Shown here one piece after another: positions 1 to 15,400 of a stretch of 64,000 nucleotides of DNA. Origin of the DNA: Acanthornis magna (lineage: Eukaryota; Chordata; Aves; Passeriformes; Acanthizidae); assembly GCA_036785705.1 (NCBI GenBank), contig JAWUZG010000029.1:13779501-13843500 (forward strand), written 5' to 3'. Below the pieces are notes generated by a model. That model was given only the letters and a program-made list of their open reading frames with translations, had not been told where the DNA came from and searched no databases. Both the position numbers and the translations under genes were made by a program. Every line of letters starts with the position of its first letter. Position 1 is the first letter of the stretch.

Positions 1-288
1 ATTTTTGCAAACAAATATTTGCGTCTAACCAAAATGTAGTGTACAGCTTCAGACCGTTGAATTAGGCTTGAATTCTGGCATTAGTCTATGGTCTAAACCA
101 CTGCAGTAGATCTTTCAAAGAGTTTAGTGTATTAAAAACTGATCTAGACATTTTGGAGCAGTTAACAAGAGACAGGAGTTATAGCTGCATACAGTTCAGT
201 ATGGTACACTAACCAAAGCTAGAAGTTTTAGTACACTTATTGCCAATTTCTCCCAAATCTTAACAAGCAGAGCTTCTTTGCAGAGACA
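1..288 (-). other. PDCD6IP: PDCD6IP 3' UTR, partial
   Basis: This stretch follows the TAA stop (complement of 289-291). No AATAAA signal is visible on the minus strand here, so the transcript continues beyond the left edge of the window. Confidence 0.8.
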
Positions 289-457
289 TTATTGCTGATG
301 GTAATAAGGCTGTTGAGGAAAAGGGTATCCAGGTTGTTGAGGTGGTGGATATGGTGGTTGTCCAGGATTTTGATACACAGGTGAGGGTGCATATGGCAGA
401 TTATACTGACCATACATGTATGGATTATAGCCCATTGGCATTGGCATCTGGCAATAC
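289..457 (-). CDS. PDCD6IP: PDCD6IP exon 18 (terminal coding exon)
   Basis: Codes residues 819-874, starting inside the PGYC codon run (CCA GG|G TAT TGC) after a CCCCACAG acceptor. The tail is rich in Pro, Tyr, Gln and Gly ([13 protein letters not shown], then [12 protein letters not shown] and stop). This is the low-complexity ALIX C-terminus, which in human ALIX mediates multimerisation. Confidence 0.96.
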
Positions 458-3400
458 CTGTGGGGGGAGAGGGAAAAGCACACCTGAGTTGAAAAATACC
501 GATGATGTTAATTTGCAAAAACAGCTCATTAATAGATACAAAAAGACAGGCAATCTCCATAAATGGTTTCCCTTAATTTTGCTTTGAGTGCAGCAAGAAA
601 TGTGGTAACTTTCAAGGACCAAACATGAAAACTATTACAATGTGTGGAACAGAAACACAGACAGAATGTGGAGTAAAGGCAACTTGTTGGAACTAGAACT
701 GATCTGAATTGATTCTCAAATGTTTAATAACACTATGCATATTTCAATATTTGCTGAGCCTGCTACCAAAGGAGAGCACAGCTGCCTTCAATTCCTTGTG
801 ATGACACGGGGAAGATGGAAAAAAGCATCAGAAGAAAGCACATTACTTGACTGGAATTTTCTCTATATTTTTCATCATCTTAGTATCATGCTAACTATTT
901 GAAACATGAGATATGCCAACACTTTTGAGATAAACACCACCAACTGATTATGCAAGTGTTGGCAATAATCAACAAACCACAGTTAAGGAAATGCAGTCCT
1001 ATTTTCCTTCTCCTTTAAAGAAGATGAACAGTAAACACTTAAAATGAACCCTCCCACAAAAGGGACCTGCAAATGATTCCTACAAAAGTTAATGATTAAC
1101 AAACAATTAACAAACAATGATTAACAAAAAACCCAATAAAACCAACAAAAAAACCCCCACAAACAACAACAAAAAAACCAAACCAGACAAAACAAAAAAC
1201 CAACAAACAAAAAATCCCCTTGCCTCAAACAGTAAATTGAGGCAACAATAAACAGTACATCTTCAACTGTAACAATAACTAATTTTAAAATGCCACACAC
1301 AAGAAAAAGGTGCTTTAAGTAACAGGATAACAAAAATCTGCTTAAGTGCTCCCACATCTTACCCTGGGTAACCGGGATAAGTTGGGTAAGGTGGTCCCTG
1401 TGCCTGTGAAGGTGCAGTGCCTGCTGCAGGTGCACTGGCCCCTGGAGCAGGAGCCAGAGCAGCAGCAGGAGCTGCAGCTGCTCCAGACGGTGCTAATGCA
1501 GAAGAGGAACTGCTTGCTGCAGAAATCACTGGTGGTGGTGGCCGTGCTGGTGGCTGTGGTTTAGTCCCCTAACAAGAGAAAGTCAATTATGCTGAAACTT
1601 TTTTATGGAAGCCTTGGAATCAAAAGCTGTGGTTATATCATTAATTGATTTTTATTTTCATTTTAAACAGACATTCTCTACTTAGTCTATACAGATATTG
1701 CAAAGCATCTAAAAGGCAATAAGCTTTTAACTTCAAATCTCTAAATTATGAACATGAATAGTACATAACACACCTCTCTGCAAACCCTTAGCTTTTGCCC
1801 TCCACTTCAACACAATTCCAACTACACCAGTATATTAAGGAGTGATATACACAAATTACAGATCACTTTAGAATTCTCAAGTATGGACTCAGTATTTCCA
1901 ACCCACTAACTCAGTAGCATGCATTTACCACCATGGTTCTTGGGGCTGGAGTGGGAGTCGGCGATGCCGCTGGCTTACTTCCTGCTGCTGGCGTGGTCTG
2001 ATATGTAGGCAGCGGAATGGAGGGAGCACTGGGCTCCCTGGCAATGCTTTGCTGCAAATCTCTGTTAAAAACAAACAAGTAAATGAGCAGCTTAGTTTAA
2101 GAATTGCTTGTTATACACAGCAGCAAGCTAAGCCAAAAAGATGCAACAAAGTCTAATATTTAAAGCATGATCACTGAGCTAGCTCAAACTGAATTTGGAG
2201 TCCAAATCACTTCCACAGAAACCATCCTCAAGCCAACTCTCTGATTAAGTGTTATATTTATTTTCTAATAATGTCTTTATGCTCTAACTCAATACTGGGT
2301 ATAGATGACAAAAGTAGCCAAAACAGTAAAAGAGCACAGCAATACTCAGCGGGATGTTCTATCAACACTAACCCTACAGCCTCAATACTGAACATAAACA
2401 TATTAGAGATGTGAGATATTCAGACCTCTGCCTTGGTTAGGCAGCCCAACAGCTTCCAAATTATATGAATGTGGGAAGCCAAATAAAGGCAGACAGGGTT
2501 CTAACTCAGAGTTTGTTTACAAGCACAGGGCCCAAATGAAAAAGAACAGTTCTGCAAAGGATCAAGTTAGGAAAGATAAAAATTGAGGACTGAGCACCCC
2601 ATTTGCAACATGGCAAGTACACAGAACACCTGCAGTTTCACCAACCCAAATTTTAGTAACAACTAGTCTTTTCTTATAAAAGGCTATGTGCTTTGCTAAT
2701 GAAAACTGTTTAAAAAGCAAACCTTTTCAACTATACTTTCCTCTTAAGAGAAGAGCCAAAAAATCACATCTGAAATATACTATACTAGTTTTGATCTCAT
2801 GCGGGGGACAATGACAATATCAAACATTGTTCGTCACATGAAGGACAAAATCTGCTTCTCTCCCCAGCACTGTAGGCAGCCCACATATCGAAGCAATGAT
2901 AAAGTACGAGATTACAGCAGACTACAGAGCAGAACTAGAATACCAATGCTTTTCCCCATCACACTGAACACATGGAAGTAATCATTTGACGAAGCGCCTA
3001 TCTAATTTTTCAAACTAAATTGACAGCAGGAGCAGGGTGCAGAAATCAGAAGTTCTTCAAAGGAAAGAATAAAATAAAATTACTAACAAATGCATGCCAA
3101 AAAGAATAGAGTGAAATCATAACATGAAACAGATTCATGCTGAACTGCACATAGGAACAGCAGAGCAGACTTCAAAGTAGATTTTTCCATTTATTTCTCC
3201 CATCACCTTCCTATGGGAGAGGAGAGTGGGACTAGCATTAAAGGAAAAATGTGATAGGCTTAGCACACCTATTCTTCCTTTCTCATTTCATCAAGTACCA
3301 TATTAAAAATGTTCCCAAAGATAAATTTCTGATAAATACTTAACCATTTCTGCAACGAAATCTTACTTGAGTAGTTCATCTCTTTCTGTCTTGCGAGCAA

Positions 3401-6400
3401 AGACAATGTCACTGCACTTGTTTTGGAATTTCAGCAGGATTTCTGTCAGCTCATTGTAAAACTAGTAAAGAAAAATAAAAACACAATATGCTCAATCAGT
3501 ACTTTCAGACGCCATGCTAGCATACTTCTACATATTGATCCTGATATAGGTGTTGTATTATTACTGTGTCCAGAGCCTGCCACTCCAATAAAGTTCACTA
3601 GTACATTCTATAATGCTTTTCAAAACTAAAATTAGTCAGCTGTTGTTGCCCATCCCTGTAATATCATAGAATTTTCTGGGGATTTGTGTGCGTGTGCATT
3701 AATATGAAAATAGTTTAAGACAACTAAAAACACGTATTAAAACCAAAGCAAAACTAGATCACTTCTGGTGATGAACAATTTATTTTTGTAAAGGATAATT
3801 ATTTTTATTTTAATTTTATTGCTCTCAGTTCCATGCATTTCATTTCCATAGGTATCTCAGAGGTTGGTTTTTTTTCTCTAATGAGCTATGAATAAACCAG
3901 CAAAAAATACCTAATACAGACGCAGTAAGACACCTTCCAGAAGCCCAGATCAAAAAAAAGCAAGCTAAATACAGCTCTCCTTAACATTTCTCATGTATGC
4001 AGTAACAAAATGTAAAACACCAATTTTATAAGTGGATTAAATACCATGGGAGAACAGATGAAAGAATTTCTCAGATAAAATGGCTCATCTGGGTGCTTCA
4101 GCGTCATTTACTCAGCTGTAATTAACTTATCCCATTGCTCAGAAAAGCTTACTTTTCAGATAGAACAAAGAAGCTTTTCACAGCTTTTCAAACAATCAAA
4201 ATTCAAGCAACTTGCTGGCCTTGCTTCAGTAGTAAAATCCTCAAAAATACACCTGTCAACTAGCATGTCTGCAAAGGTTATTATGATTTTTTATTCACGT
4301 CTCATTGTATAAATAAAAAAAAGTCCATTCAATCCCTTAAGCATTACCATACCTTTGTGCCTTCTTTTAAATTGGCTACAAGTTCGACAAAGTTGTCATT
4401 TGCTACAGCTAAGTTCTTCAAGACTTCTTCTCTTAAACTAGATTCGTTGTTTGATTGTTTCATCTTGGAAAAATCCTGATGCGCATTCTTAAAAGAAGAA
4501 AACAAATAAACAGTGCAAATAATGCAAACTAGTTCCATGTAAGATTCTGTATGTTTAGTTTTCTTTTTCCTCTTACTCATTCTTGTTTTCCCAAATACCT
4601 GCTTTTCCTCACCTCCCATCCACACACTGGACTTCCACACTTGCTATCTGCCAAGCGCAGTGACTATTATAATGTGTATTTCAGAACTGTACACATGTTA
4701 ACTCACTGGCAGTAGGTATCACCAGTTAATTACCTGTTCTGTTTTGGGCTGCCTTTAATAATTCTCAGCCTCATCCTGCAGACTGACTTTCAAAGGCTAT
4801 ACTAATTAGGCTCTCTCGTGTACTAACTTCCATTGATATTCATAAAATCATACTGAAAGTCAGTATTTTTAAGAAGCATTACTTCAAATTTGGCTGACAT
4901 TGGCAAGCTATTAAAAGGACAGGGAAGAGGAAAACTTACAGAAAGATCACCTATTTACATCTCATTTCTTTCAGGAAAATAGACAAACTTAAAAAGACTG
5001 TTTCAACTGTCGGAAGCCAACAAGCTTGAACTCCAGGATATTCAAACGTTACAGTAATATCCATGAAGATTTTTAAAGTATATTGTGCTAAAAAATATAC
5101 AAATATAAAAATCCTTGCTAAACATGGTGTATATGGTCATCTAGGAAAAATTTTTTTTCCTGTTGGAAAAAGTCTCCATCATTACTCAAGTTGCTATTGT
5201 CATTTCTCCAAGCACTAAGACTTCCTCTTTTGCCAGATGTTTCAGGTACCTGCCTCTGACAAATTAGGACTGAATTTACAAATAAATAAACTTTGGGAAA
5301 TTCTATTAAGTCTTACTTCAATGAGTTTTGCACATGCCGGAAGTCAAGCACATTGTAAAGAACGATTAGGAATAAACCAAGTTGTGCTTCAAAGATCCAA
5401 AATGTCCTCTAGTAGGCAGTATGGACAGGTCTCCTGTTATCCCAGAAATACTTAACAAGAGGAACAAGTGGAAAAAACAAAACAAACCCAAAAACTTCTT
5501 AACACACCACTTAAGCTTCTTTCAAGGACAAAACCATCTGCAGAATTGTGCCAAGAAAAGATCCAAGAGAATTTACACTGGAGCTGTGGGAAAGTCTGCT
5601 AAAAATTCACATTTCTTTACTGTGAACACGAAGACATGTGTGTATTTTTTCAGTGATGAAGGAGTAAAGGAGTATCAACTGACGTATGACAGAATAACAA
5701 GTAAAATAGACTAGAAAGCAAAGTGAGACTTCTAAAGCACTAGAAAGGTAGAAGTATCATTGCTCTTAGTTAAGAGGAAGGAAAATATGCAAAGTGCTGT
5801 ACCTGAATATTTTTGAGAAGTTCTTCCTGCTTTTTTAGGGACTCCTGCACTTTCTGTGTGTAACTTCCATAAATTCTGTCCAGTTCAGTCACAGAGATAG
5901 CCTCCTCATTTATAGCACCATCCTGCGCAAGTGCAGTCAGGAATTTGCTTGTCATGTCAAAATTTACAGATTTCAGGTCATTTTCCAGTTGTTCTCTCTC
6001 CTTCTTAACTTCATCCAGATTGGCCAGCAAAGTTCTTAAGACATTAACAACCTAGGCAATACAAATGTCCTAAGTTAGCAAGTTTAGAGAACTAATGGGG
6101 AAGTATAATTTATTAATAACTGGCTTCCATATTGCACTCCTCACTGATGCTGGTAACATTTCTGCGTAAGTATTTGCTTAGGAATATGTTTAAGGTGAGA
6201 AACCAGGACAAAATGTGACCAAACAAAGATCTTCAAGTACTTCTCCATCTATATTCTCTTCTACAGATTTACTTTTGCTAAGAAGACTGAATTACTGCAA
6301 AATGTTTGATTTTTTTTTTAAGCTGATCAGATACCTTCCAATAGGATATTCTAAGATGGCAACAAAAACCACTGACTTCAAATAATTTCTATGAGAAAAA

Positions 6401-9400
6401 TAATAATATTGCTGTAGAGGAGCCATTAATTTCTTGGAAAGCAAACTGGCGTAATTGCCTAATACTTATACTCATCAAAGATTACTCCTTTTATAATAGT
6501 CAAGCAGTCTTGCTGTCCATGGTGATTGACTTTGTTCCCATTAAATGTAATAAACTACACTCAAGAAGATTTTAAACATAAAGACAACTTATTTTTCAAA
6601 TGTTAGTTACATCTTGTATCAATTGAGACAGAAACAAGAGCAGCTAAGGATCAGCTTCTACAGCAATTCATGTAAGTTTACTTTGTTAGACAAATAGCAC
6701 TTCTCTTCAAAATAGAGACAAATTTCACTGCTTTACCTCATTTCCCTGTAATGTTTTTGCTGGGTTGGCAGAAGGAATGGCTGCGTTGAGTTCTGCCTCT
6801 GGCTTACACAGAAGTGCAATCGTATCCCGGTGAGTCTGATAGCGCTCTTTCACCTGCCCATCTGCTTGCATAGCTTTACTCAAAATATTATGGTAATTGG
6901 CTCCCTCTGGGTGGGGGAGGAAAAAAAGGGAGTTTATATCATTTCAAAACTTGTTTTATCCACCTGAGCAGGCTTTTGTCCTTTTCAGCAAGTCTTCCTA
7001 CATTTTTATGAGCCTACACATTATGAAGTTATTTATTAAGACTTTTATATAAAACTTAAACTTTAAAGTTATGTTTTAAATAGGTGCCTAGATCATGCAT
7101 TATCTTAATTCTCCAGTGAAGCATACAAAGGTATGTGAATGAATACTGGTTTGAGCTACTCTGCAGATTTAAACCTTTTAAGTTTGCAAAACTATGGCAG
7201 TGATATCAGTCCCTTGTTAGCTTCAAAAAAACACGTGTATCAGGCACACAGAAAACATGCTATAGTGATAGTCTTAAGTAGTTTGATTAACTGATGGGGG
7301 AAAAAAAGCCCAAAGCAAAACACTAAATTAAACGAGACAAGAACACATTGATGGGGACAAAAAAAAAGTGTTAAGACACAAAGAAAAATACATTTAAGTA
7401 TTTAAGTGGTAATTGCAACCAGATTCTTAGGAGGGCAGCCATTTTCATTACGTTTGTTTTCTGAAACTTTAGGATGCATGTACACACCAAGAATACAAAA
7501 GCAGCAGCAAATTCCCTGCTGTCACATCCTCTCTCATCTCCAAATAACAGTACAGACCGCAATAGGGATATTTTGGCATAACCTCTCTCAAACTGAAATT
7601 TGTATATTTATAGACAATATCAGAGCACTAAAAACTACTTTAATTTACACTATGGAAGTCTTTAGAGGATCCCCAGAACCCGAAGCATGAAACATGGACT
7701 TTACCTGCCCTCAAAGGCTTATAGAGGTCATTGGATGGCGTTCTCTGCCAGCGTTCTTTGAATTTCGTTCGCAGGTCATTGTCTGTATTTTCTTCTTCAT
7801 CTAATAATCTCAGAGACTGCAAGAGTAAAATGTTACATGCATTGTAAGCTGCTTTAAACATAAAATAGCTTCAAAATATGCATCTAGTATAGAAAATGAA
7901 AACTGCCTATACATCCTTTATAGATTTAATTTGACAAATAAAAAATAGGCATGAAAGGGACAAATCACCCAAATTTTACAATGTTTTCCCAATGCTTCCC
8001 CCTCTCCACCAACTCTTTTAAAAAAAAAGTATTTGTAAGGAAACATCCACATGTTACAGGACAGCTTTTGTATGGGCTGATCACTTAAATAGCATATTTT
8101 CAAAGCACTATTAAAGTTGCAAGCATTTGAATAACAGTGCACTTTTTCTACTGTCATTTAAAGAGAAACTTTCCGTGGAGATGTGTTTTAAGAATGTTCT
8201 AGTGTAGTGGGTTTTGGTCTTACTTCATCTAAAATTTCTTTATTCCTTTGCAGCAGTTCAGGCAAATCCTTGATCAGCTGATCAACAGTCTGAATTCCCC
8301 CTTGTTCAATCACAGACTTAGACTTGTTCAAAATAGACTGAGGAACAGTATCCCCAGACACGTCTTCAATAGCAGCAGGAAGATTCAGGGAAGCCAACAC
8401 ACTGAAAAAAGTCAATATGTTAAATAAACAACTTTTATCCTTAAATTTAATACTGCTTTCCAAACAAACAATCACATAATTACAATGGAATTGGAGTGTA
8501 ATGTACTCAACTGAAATATCAAATTGAAACCACTAAATATATTCCTGGAGTATACCTCACTAAAAATATGTTTCAAAGCTCATAAAAGCTAAAGAAATCC
8601 TAGCCTTCTAGCATTTACAAACCACAGTAAACATTTTAAGCAGCAACTGTCTGGTAAGTAAAAGAAACAACTGCCTTAAGTTACATTGTTATCTCTCAGC
8701 TTGGTACAAATTTTGTGTAATTATTTATTTCAAAGAATAAAATTTTTTGGGAAAAAAGTATCATTTATCAAGTCGCTGCTACTACCAAGATGACCACTGG
8801 AATATGAAAATCCTTCTAGATTAACGGTATTGAAACTTTCTCTGAGCAAGTGCTTGACTGCTAAAAAACGAAGAAAAATAAATACTACATGCTCTTAATA
8901 AGCTTTCAGTTTTAACACCTACAGAAGAGTAGTTTTAAACCCCCCTCTTACGGTTTAGGTTTGCCCGCCTACTATACAGAAATGAAAAAACACTGCTATA
9001 ATCTGCAGGCTGCAAGGCAACCAGGGCTTATAGGCTGTGTACAACCCCTCTTGAGAAACTTAACAAGAAGCCATATTTACCCATTTGCCAGATTTGTGGC
9101 TTCTCTCATCTGGGCTATTGACCTGTTTACCAGATCTGCCTTCCTCTGGTTATAGACACTCACAGACTGCTGCACTTGCAATGGAACCATCTTCTCAAAC
9201 AGGTCTGCAATTAAAGTAGTATAAATTACACAAGCTGCACTGTGAAAGTCAAAGCACACAAACATCTTCACAGCCTTTTTATATAGGTTGTACTACACAG
9301 ACTGATCTAAACAGCTTAAGATACTCTCCTCTTACTCCCTAAGATGTCTTAAAAACAAAAATCTATTTTTAAAGGCCTTTAGATTTCAGTTTTTAAGGCT

Positions 9401-12400
9401 GAAATTGAGTCAGAAATAATCTAAAGACAAAATATTTAAACCAATTGTAGGGTTACAAATTAGATTTTCCTTAAGGTTTCATTTCTAATCTTGTTTCTTT
9501 AAAGACAAAAGATGAGAAAAGGAAGAGAGAATAATTTTTTCACATCTCATCTGTACAGCCAACAAACTGAAATTTTTCAACTTTATGGGAGATCAGCAAC
9601 TAAGTTAGTTAATATTGTACAACTTCATACTGTCCCCTATAGTACTGTTCCTTCTGAAATTAAAAAGATTGGTTTAATATAGAAAATACAATTGCTGAGA
9701 AAATCTTAGAAAGATCTTTAAGAGAATTGTACATTTCAGGTAAGAATTTTCAACCTGTGCTTTATTACACTTATCACCAAGAACAGCAACAACAAACTGG
9801 AGAAGAAAAACAGCAATTTCAAAAACACTGCTGTGCACTTAATACAATGCAAAAAGTAAATGTTTATTTTGGCATGGGACAAATGAACTTCGTTGGCTAT
9901 GTGTTCCACAAGGTAACAATTACCCTGTGCACTCCATACACTTTGCTTACCAGTGAATTTCTGACTGAGTGGAACAACAACTGGAGTAGACTTCACAAGA
10001 CTGGCTTTTCCAATGGACTCCAAATCTTTCAGGTCAGGAACACGGTCATGGTAAATAAAGTCATTGTCTTTTTTTGCAGCTGCAAGTGCACGGTTGATTT
10101 TGTCAACCAGATCTTTAACATTTATGTATTCATCATAGCGAGATGCCACTGTTTTCACCAAGTCTGCTGCATGCTAAAAAAAATTTAAAATATAGTTAAA
10201 ATAGTAACTTTTCTTTCTCCCTTTCATATATTCCTAAGAAAACAAATAAGCATACAAAAAGATGTTTCAAGCTCTATCCTGCACAAAGTTGATAAATAAT
10301 GGTAACTTTCAAGATGTAAACACAATTGTCTTACATAAGTCTGTCGACTCTCCTGCATATCAACAGATAGACAGTGAACATGGATCTTCACAAATCAGTT
10401 GAAGCAGCATTTTACATATTTATTTTCCAAAGGATCAGGGGACTTGAAGGAAGTAATAAATTTTAGTCGTTCTTTTTTTTTCTCTAGTGTACTTAAAACA
10501 TGAGAAGACCTTACTCATTACAACATTTGTACCTGAGTCCCTCTAGAAACCTGATATAGGGGAAAGAAAACTACAAATACTAAAAAGAGAACTCTTTGTA
10601 CAATTTTTAAAAATTACTCTGATTTAAAGCAGGGTATCAGCAAAAGAACTAGGTATAGATAAGGTAGAATTTCAGTGTTTGGGGGATTTCTAACAACATT
10701 ACATACGAAAATTTAGTAACAAATCTGTCATAGCCTATGCAAACATAGAGACTTTACATGTCAAGGAGTATCAAATTGCATTAACATTATTAAAATACAT
10801 CTTTATAAAAGTTAGAAAGGTACCTTTCATCTTTGCAGTGGATAATAATTTGGGTCATGTGATAAACATGCTCAGCAATTTATGAATACATTCATTCTCA
10901 GTTATTTCGATTTCAGAACTATGAGCTAGCTTTTCAGGATTTAAAGTTTTTCCATATTTTTAGAAGAAGAGAGCTACCCACCTGTAACCTCCCAATTTCT
11001 TCACCAAATTTCTTCTGTTGTTTTGCCAGGATAGATTGATGATACTCTGCATTGGCCTGCATAATGCAATGCTTTGCAGCCAGAACAGGAAACACCTCCT
11101 GGAAATAAAAATACTGACCAGGGGAAAGTCCAACCACATTAACCACCACAGACAACATGGGATGCAGGAAGAAAAAGGAAGAAGAAAAGGAAATTAGAAT
11201 CACCTAATTAATGGTTTAGATAGGTTAAAACATTAGAGGTAAATGTCAGAGACAATGTGACTTTGCATGGGTTGAATATTTTTTATCCGCTGTTGCAAAA
11301 TTCTTGGTGTCCATTATTTTAGATGTACTATGATTTAAATTCAAGCCATGAAGTCACAACATTTACTTCAAAGATTAGAAATGCATGCATGAATTAGAAA
11401 GGACAGTTGCAAGAACACACCCAAATACCCCAAGACAAAGCCAAGACAGTGTTCTTAAGAAATGGAGGTGGGTGGAAAGATAGGTCTTCTAGGGGTTTTT
11501 TGGTTTGATTGTTTTTCAATTAAACAAAGTAATTACACTTAAAACAGCAGCAGGTCTATCAAGAAAGGAACTACAATCATGAAAGGAAAGAACAAATAAA
11601 AAAGACCAGTAACTACTGACATGGAAAGCAACTTAAAAGTCATTTTTAGACTTTATAGAAATGCACTTATCTTTGCAGGAGTACCAACCAAGACATGAAG
11701 AAAACATTATGCTGCAGCGCACAGTACAGACATGGTCTTAGATCAAGGATTTGGCCTTACTGTTTTATTTCTTAAATCAAGGAGCACTGGAAAACCAGAG
11801 TGATGTTTTAAAGATCTCAGTGTATAAAGACCTGCTTTTTCACATTTGTGCCAACTTACTGCTCCCCCAGAGATGAAAAAATAAAATTTAAAAAAAAAGA
11901 AGGGTAAATTTGGAAGACGAAGCAGTCTGGAAGGCCTTGCAACTGGAGTTCGACGCGTCCAATCAACCTCGATGTTCCATTCCTAAACATGTAACTGTTT
12001 TCAGAGCTAGTGTTAACCAGCAAACCTTATTATGTTCTTTCAAATAATCAATTGACAGATTACTTTGCAACTGGAATGAGGAGCAGATCTACAGCTTAGA
12101 AAGGTACACAACAAAAGATAAAGCAACGGCTTTATTATATCTCACTGCTTGTCAAAAATCATCATGAACATAACACCTATGTGAGAAACATTCAAAGAAC
12201 ATGAAAAAGATCTTTCTACCTCTTCCAAAACCAACAGCATTCAAAAGAACAGTCAAGATTAAACTATTTTACAAGTATCAAGATTGTTTTGGGTGTGCAA
12301 GAGAATGCAGGCAGAAGGACAGAGGACACACACTGACTTCCAGTCATGTTTTTCACTAGGAGGTGAGTCAACAGTACCTCTGTACTCATGCTGTACTCAA

Positions 12401-15400
12401 CATGAGAGCAAATTTCACATGAAAACACTGAGACTAGAAGCCAATTAAGCCCAAATAGAAAGTGTTAGTTTGAAAACAGATTTAGTAAGGCATTAAGTTC
12501 TAAGAATGCATCCCTAAATAACACCATAAGCATTTCAAGTTCACTTTAATGAAATGCATTACAAACAAATGCACTTCGTGTAGTAAGATTCTACTTATTA
12601 AAAAAAACCCACATTCTTTTGCCCCCTCAGTTCTCCACTGTTTTTTAAATTATAGGTTCACTTCCCTTAAAAGCAGGAATATATCAGCTTTTCTTGAGGA
12701 TATATATTTTAAGTGTATTTCATTAAGCACATTGTAAACAATAACAGTTTTTCACAATAACAAGAGATCCCACATTATTTCCATGAGTTACTAACCTTGG
12801 GCAAAGTATCTTTATATTGACACTGTTTGTAAGCATCACCATAGTAATCTGCAGCTTGATTTGCTAGTTTAGCTATGATACCATCTTTCATTTTATCTGT
12901 GGGGAGCAGGGAAGAAAAACACAGAACAATTATGATCATCATCAGTTTTTACAACTGAACAGGTGATTATTTCATCTTCAAACAGCAATAACTGCATTTT
13001 AAGGGTACAGCTTTACATTACACCTCAAAGGTGGGATCCCATTCTTCTCTCTTGACATGCAGCAGCAGTTTCCAGAATTTCTACTTCAATCACAACAATG
13101 AAGGTTCAGTCAGTGGTAGAAGAAATCTTATGGCAGCTGCAAACATTTATGCAGGATTAAGAGTGATGCTTTACCTCAAACCAATGGTAAGCTGCCAATA
13201 AAAGCCACAACAATCCCACTCATAACTCTGGCAGCTTGCTCCCAGGCCTTCCTTGTGCCAGCACAAGCACTTGTGCAGGCATAATCAAAGAATTTAGCTG
13301 AAATCTAGTTAGCAAAATAGATTTTAATTTTCAGCAGGATCTGTTCCTAACCCAGTTCCATATCAGGACTCTGAAAAACTGCAACAGAAGAGAAGGGACT
13401 GGTCCTTTCCATTGCAGTCCACACCACTGTTGGCTTACAGCAAACATAGATACACCATTCCTAGACATAAATAACCACAGCTCCTCAAAGTCATATACAC
13501 TACATCCTATCAGAGTGTATGCGCCCATCTGCATGGTATTCCCTGCCTCACATCCTCACCCTTTTCCTGAAGCCAAAACTGCTAGAATAGGAACATTCTG
13601 CAACTCTCTATCTCCTTTTATAAAGGAGATATGTACTATTGCTAGTGCAGGCCAGAGGTTATCTTTATCTCCTTCTAAGGGAAGGCAGGCAATCAATACA
13701 AACTCTGGCTGTCCACTGTACACAGCTACCCTTACAAGCAAGCACCCTCTGACTCAGGTGACCCTTAGGTACTGACATACTGATAAGCATGACTGAGGAC
13801 TATGGGGACATTAGGAATTTCGCAGAGTATGCTAAACTGACAAAAGTCAACCAAAGGACTCCCTAAGTGGTCTGCTCATACCAGCATACTCATACATCTA
13901 TTTACAACATTTCAGACATAAGCTGTGATGTAATGTATTTAGCTTCTATGAGGTAAATATGTTTAAGGCATGGCAGAAAGATCTTTCCACTGTAGAACAG
14001 GATTTAGAGGACAAACTGGAAGAAAGGAGCTTATGAGATCTATCACTTCTTTGCTAGAATGCTCTGGTGCACTACATATTTAATAAAAACCAAACCACAT
14101 AAAAAACCTAAATAACTTTTCTTTCTAGCCCCTGTAAATGTGCAGTAGTTGCACCTTCCTTCCCACAGCTGAAGCATTAAGAAAGAAAAAAATACTGGCA
14201 TATTAACTACATTTCCATAAACAAAGAAAATGTTAGAGGAGACTCATTTGCCCATGGAGATAACTCAGAACACATCTCCCACCATCTGAAGCTTTAGATT
14301 TTACTCAGGTACCTTTAAAATATTGCAGCTACAATGTAAGCCTTGATTCAGAAAAGCAAACGTGCAGACATAAAGACACTTAAAGAAAACATTTTTAAAG
14401 GCTCAGAAGTTGAAGAAATTATCTGTAGTTACATAATGAAGTTAGATATGACTGACCAATTTGGCTTTTGCTAAACACTTCCGCTTTCTTTCAACTTCTA
14501 AATAAATTGAGTTCTATCAGGAATACCATTATAGCTGCTAAGCTGATAAATAGACTGTCTCACATGAGAGAAAACCCAGCAAATTCCAAGTCAGGTAAAT
14601 AGCCAACACAGCAAGAAGTTTTATTTCTGTCTTGAAATCTAACTTTGAAGGATTTGTGCTTGAAAAACAGGTGTTTTGAAGATAACCACGTTGTCAAACA
14701 TGATTCTTCACAAAATGTTTTTCCCCCCAGGGAATCTAAATCCAGCAAAATCTACAGCCTTCATAATCAGATGATTATTAACCTTACTGTTTTTCAAACA
14801 CTGTCAGACTTGTGGTCTTAGTTGAAATCACAAAAATCTTCAGTTCACTGGAATCATCTGGGGTTTGGATTAGCCTTGCTTTGTCTTTTTCACGTTTTGG
14901 AAAAGAAGAAATTGAGAGGGTGACAATCTACTTGTCATGCAAAATGAGGGAAGCACCTGTTCCATTCCTGAAGGAAACATTTAAGGCATTTTTTATACAA
15001 ATTTATTTCAAAGCAATGTCCAAATAGCCAGAGAATAAAATACTGCTATCAGCATGATAAAGCACAACCAATTTATCAGTTGGCTGATGGATAACAGTTT
15101 CTTATTGATATTCTCCTAAAGGCAGAAAGGTTACAAGAATTTTCATGGATCTTCCCTGTGAAGACAAGAAACATCCCAGTTAAAATAATCCACGTCTTCC
15201 TCCAAAGTATTGCAAATTATGTCAGGAGAGAGAGACATTTGTGGGCAATCCCATATGACCTCTGTGTCCTTAGTTCTACTTTTAGATATTTGTAACTTCT
15301 AGATGCACAACTTTTTCTGAACAAAGAGAGAAGAGCAGAAGAGTAAGAACTTCTGTATCAAAGGGAGTATCATTCCACAGAAAACTTCTTTGGTGCCTAA

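Larger units (their letters stand above)
458..12795 (-). other. PDCD6IP introns 17 to 6 (spacing between exons 18 and 6)
   Basis: Twelve introns of about 0.36-1.7 kb lie here: 458-1362, 1569-1928, 2062-3366, 3462-4352, 4488-5802, 6052-6736, 6907-7704, 7817-8223, 8402-9080, 9205-9950, 10174-10981 and 11099-12795. They are AT-rich. Apart from the A/C-rich run at about 1097-1217 I see no mobile element, RNA gene or other coding exon; ORFs in them look random. Confidence 0.7.
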
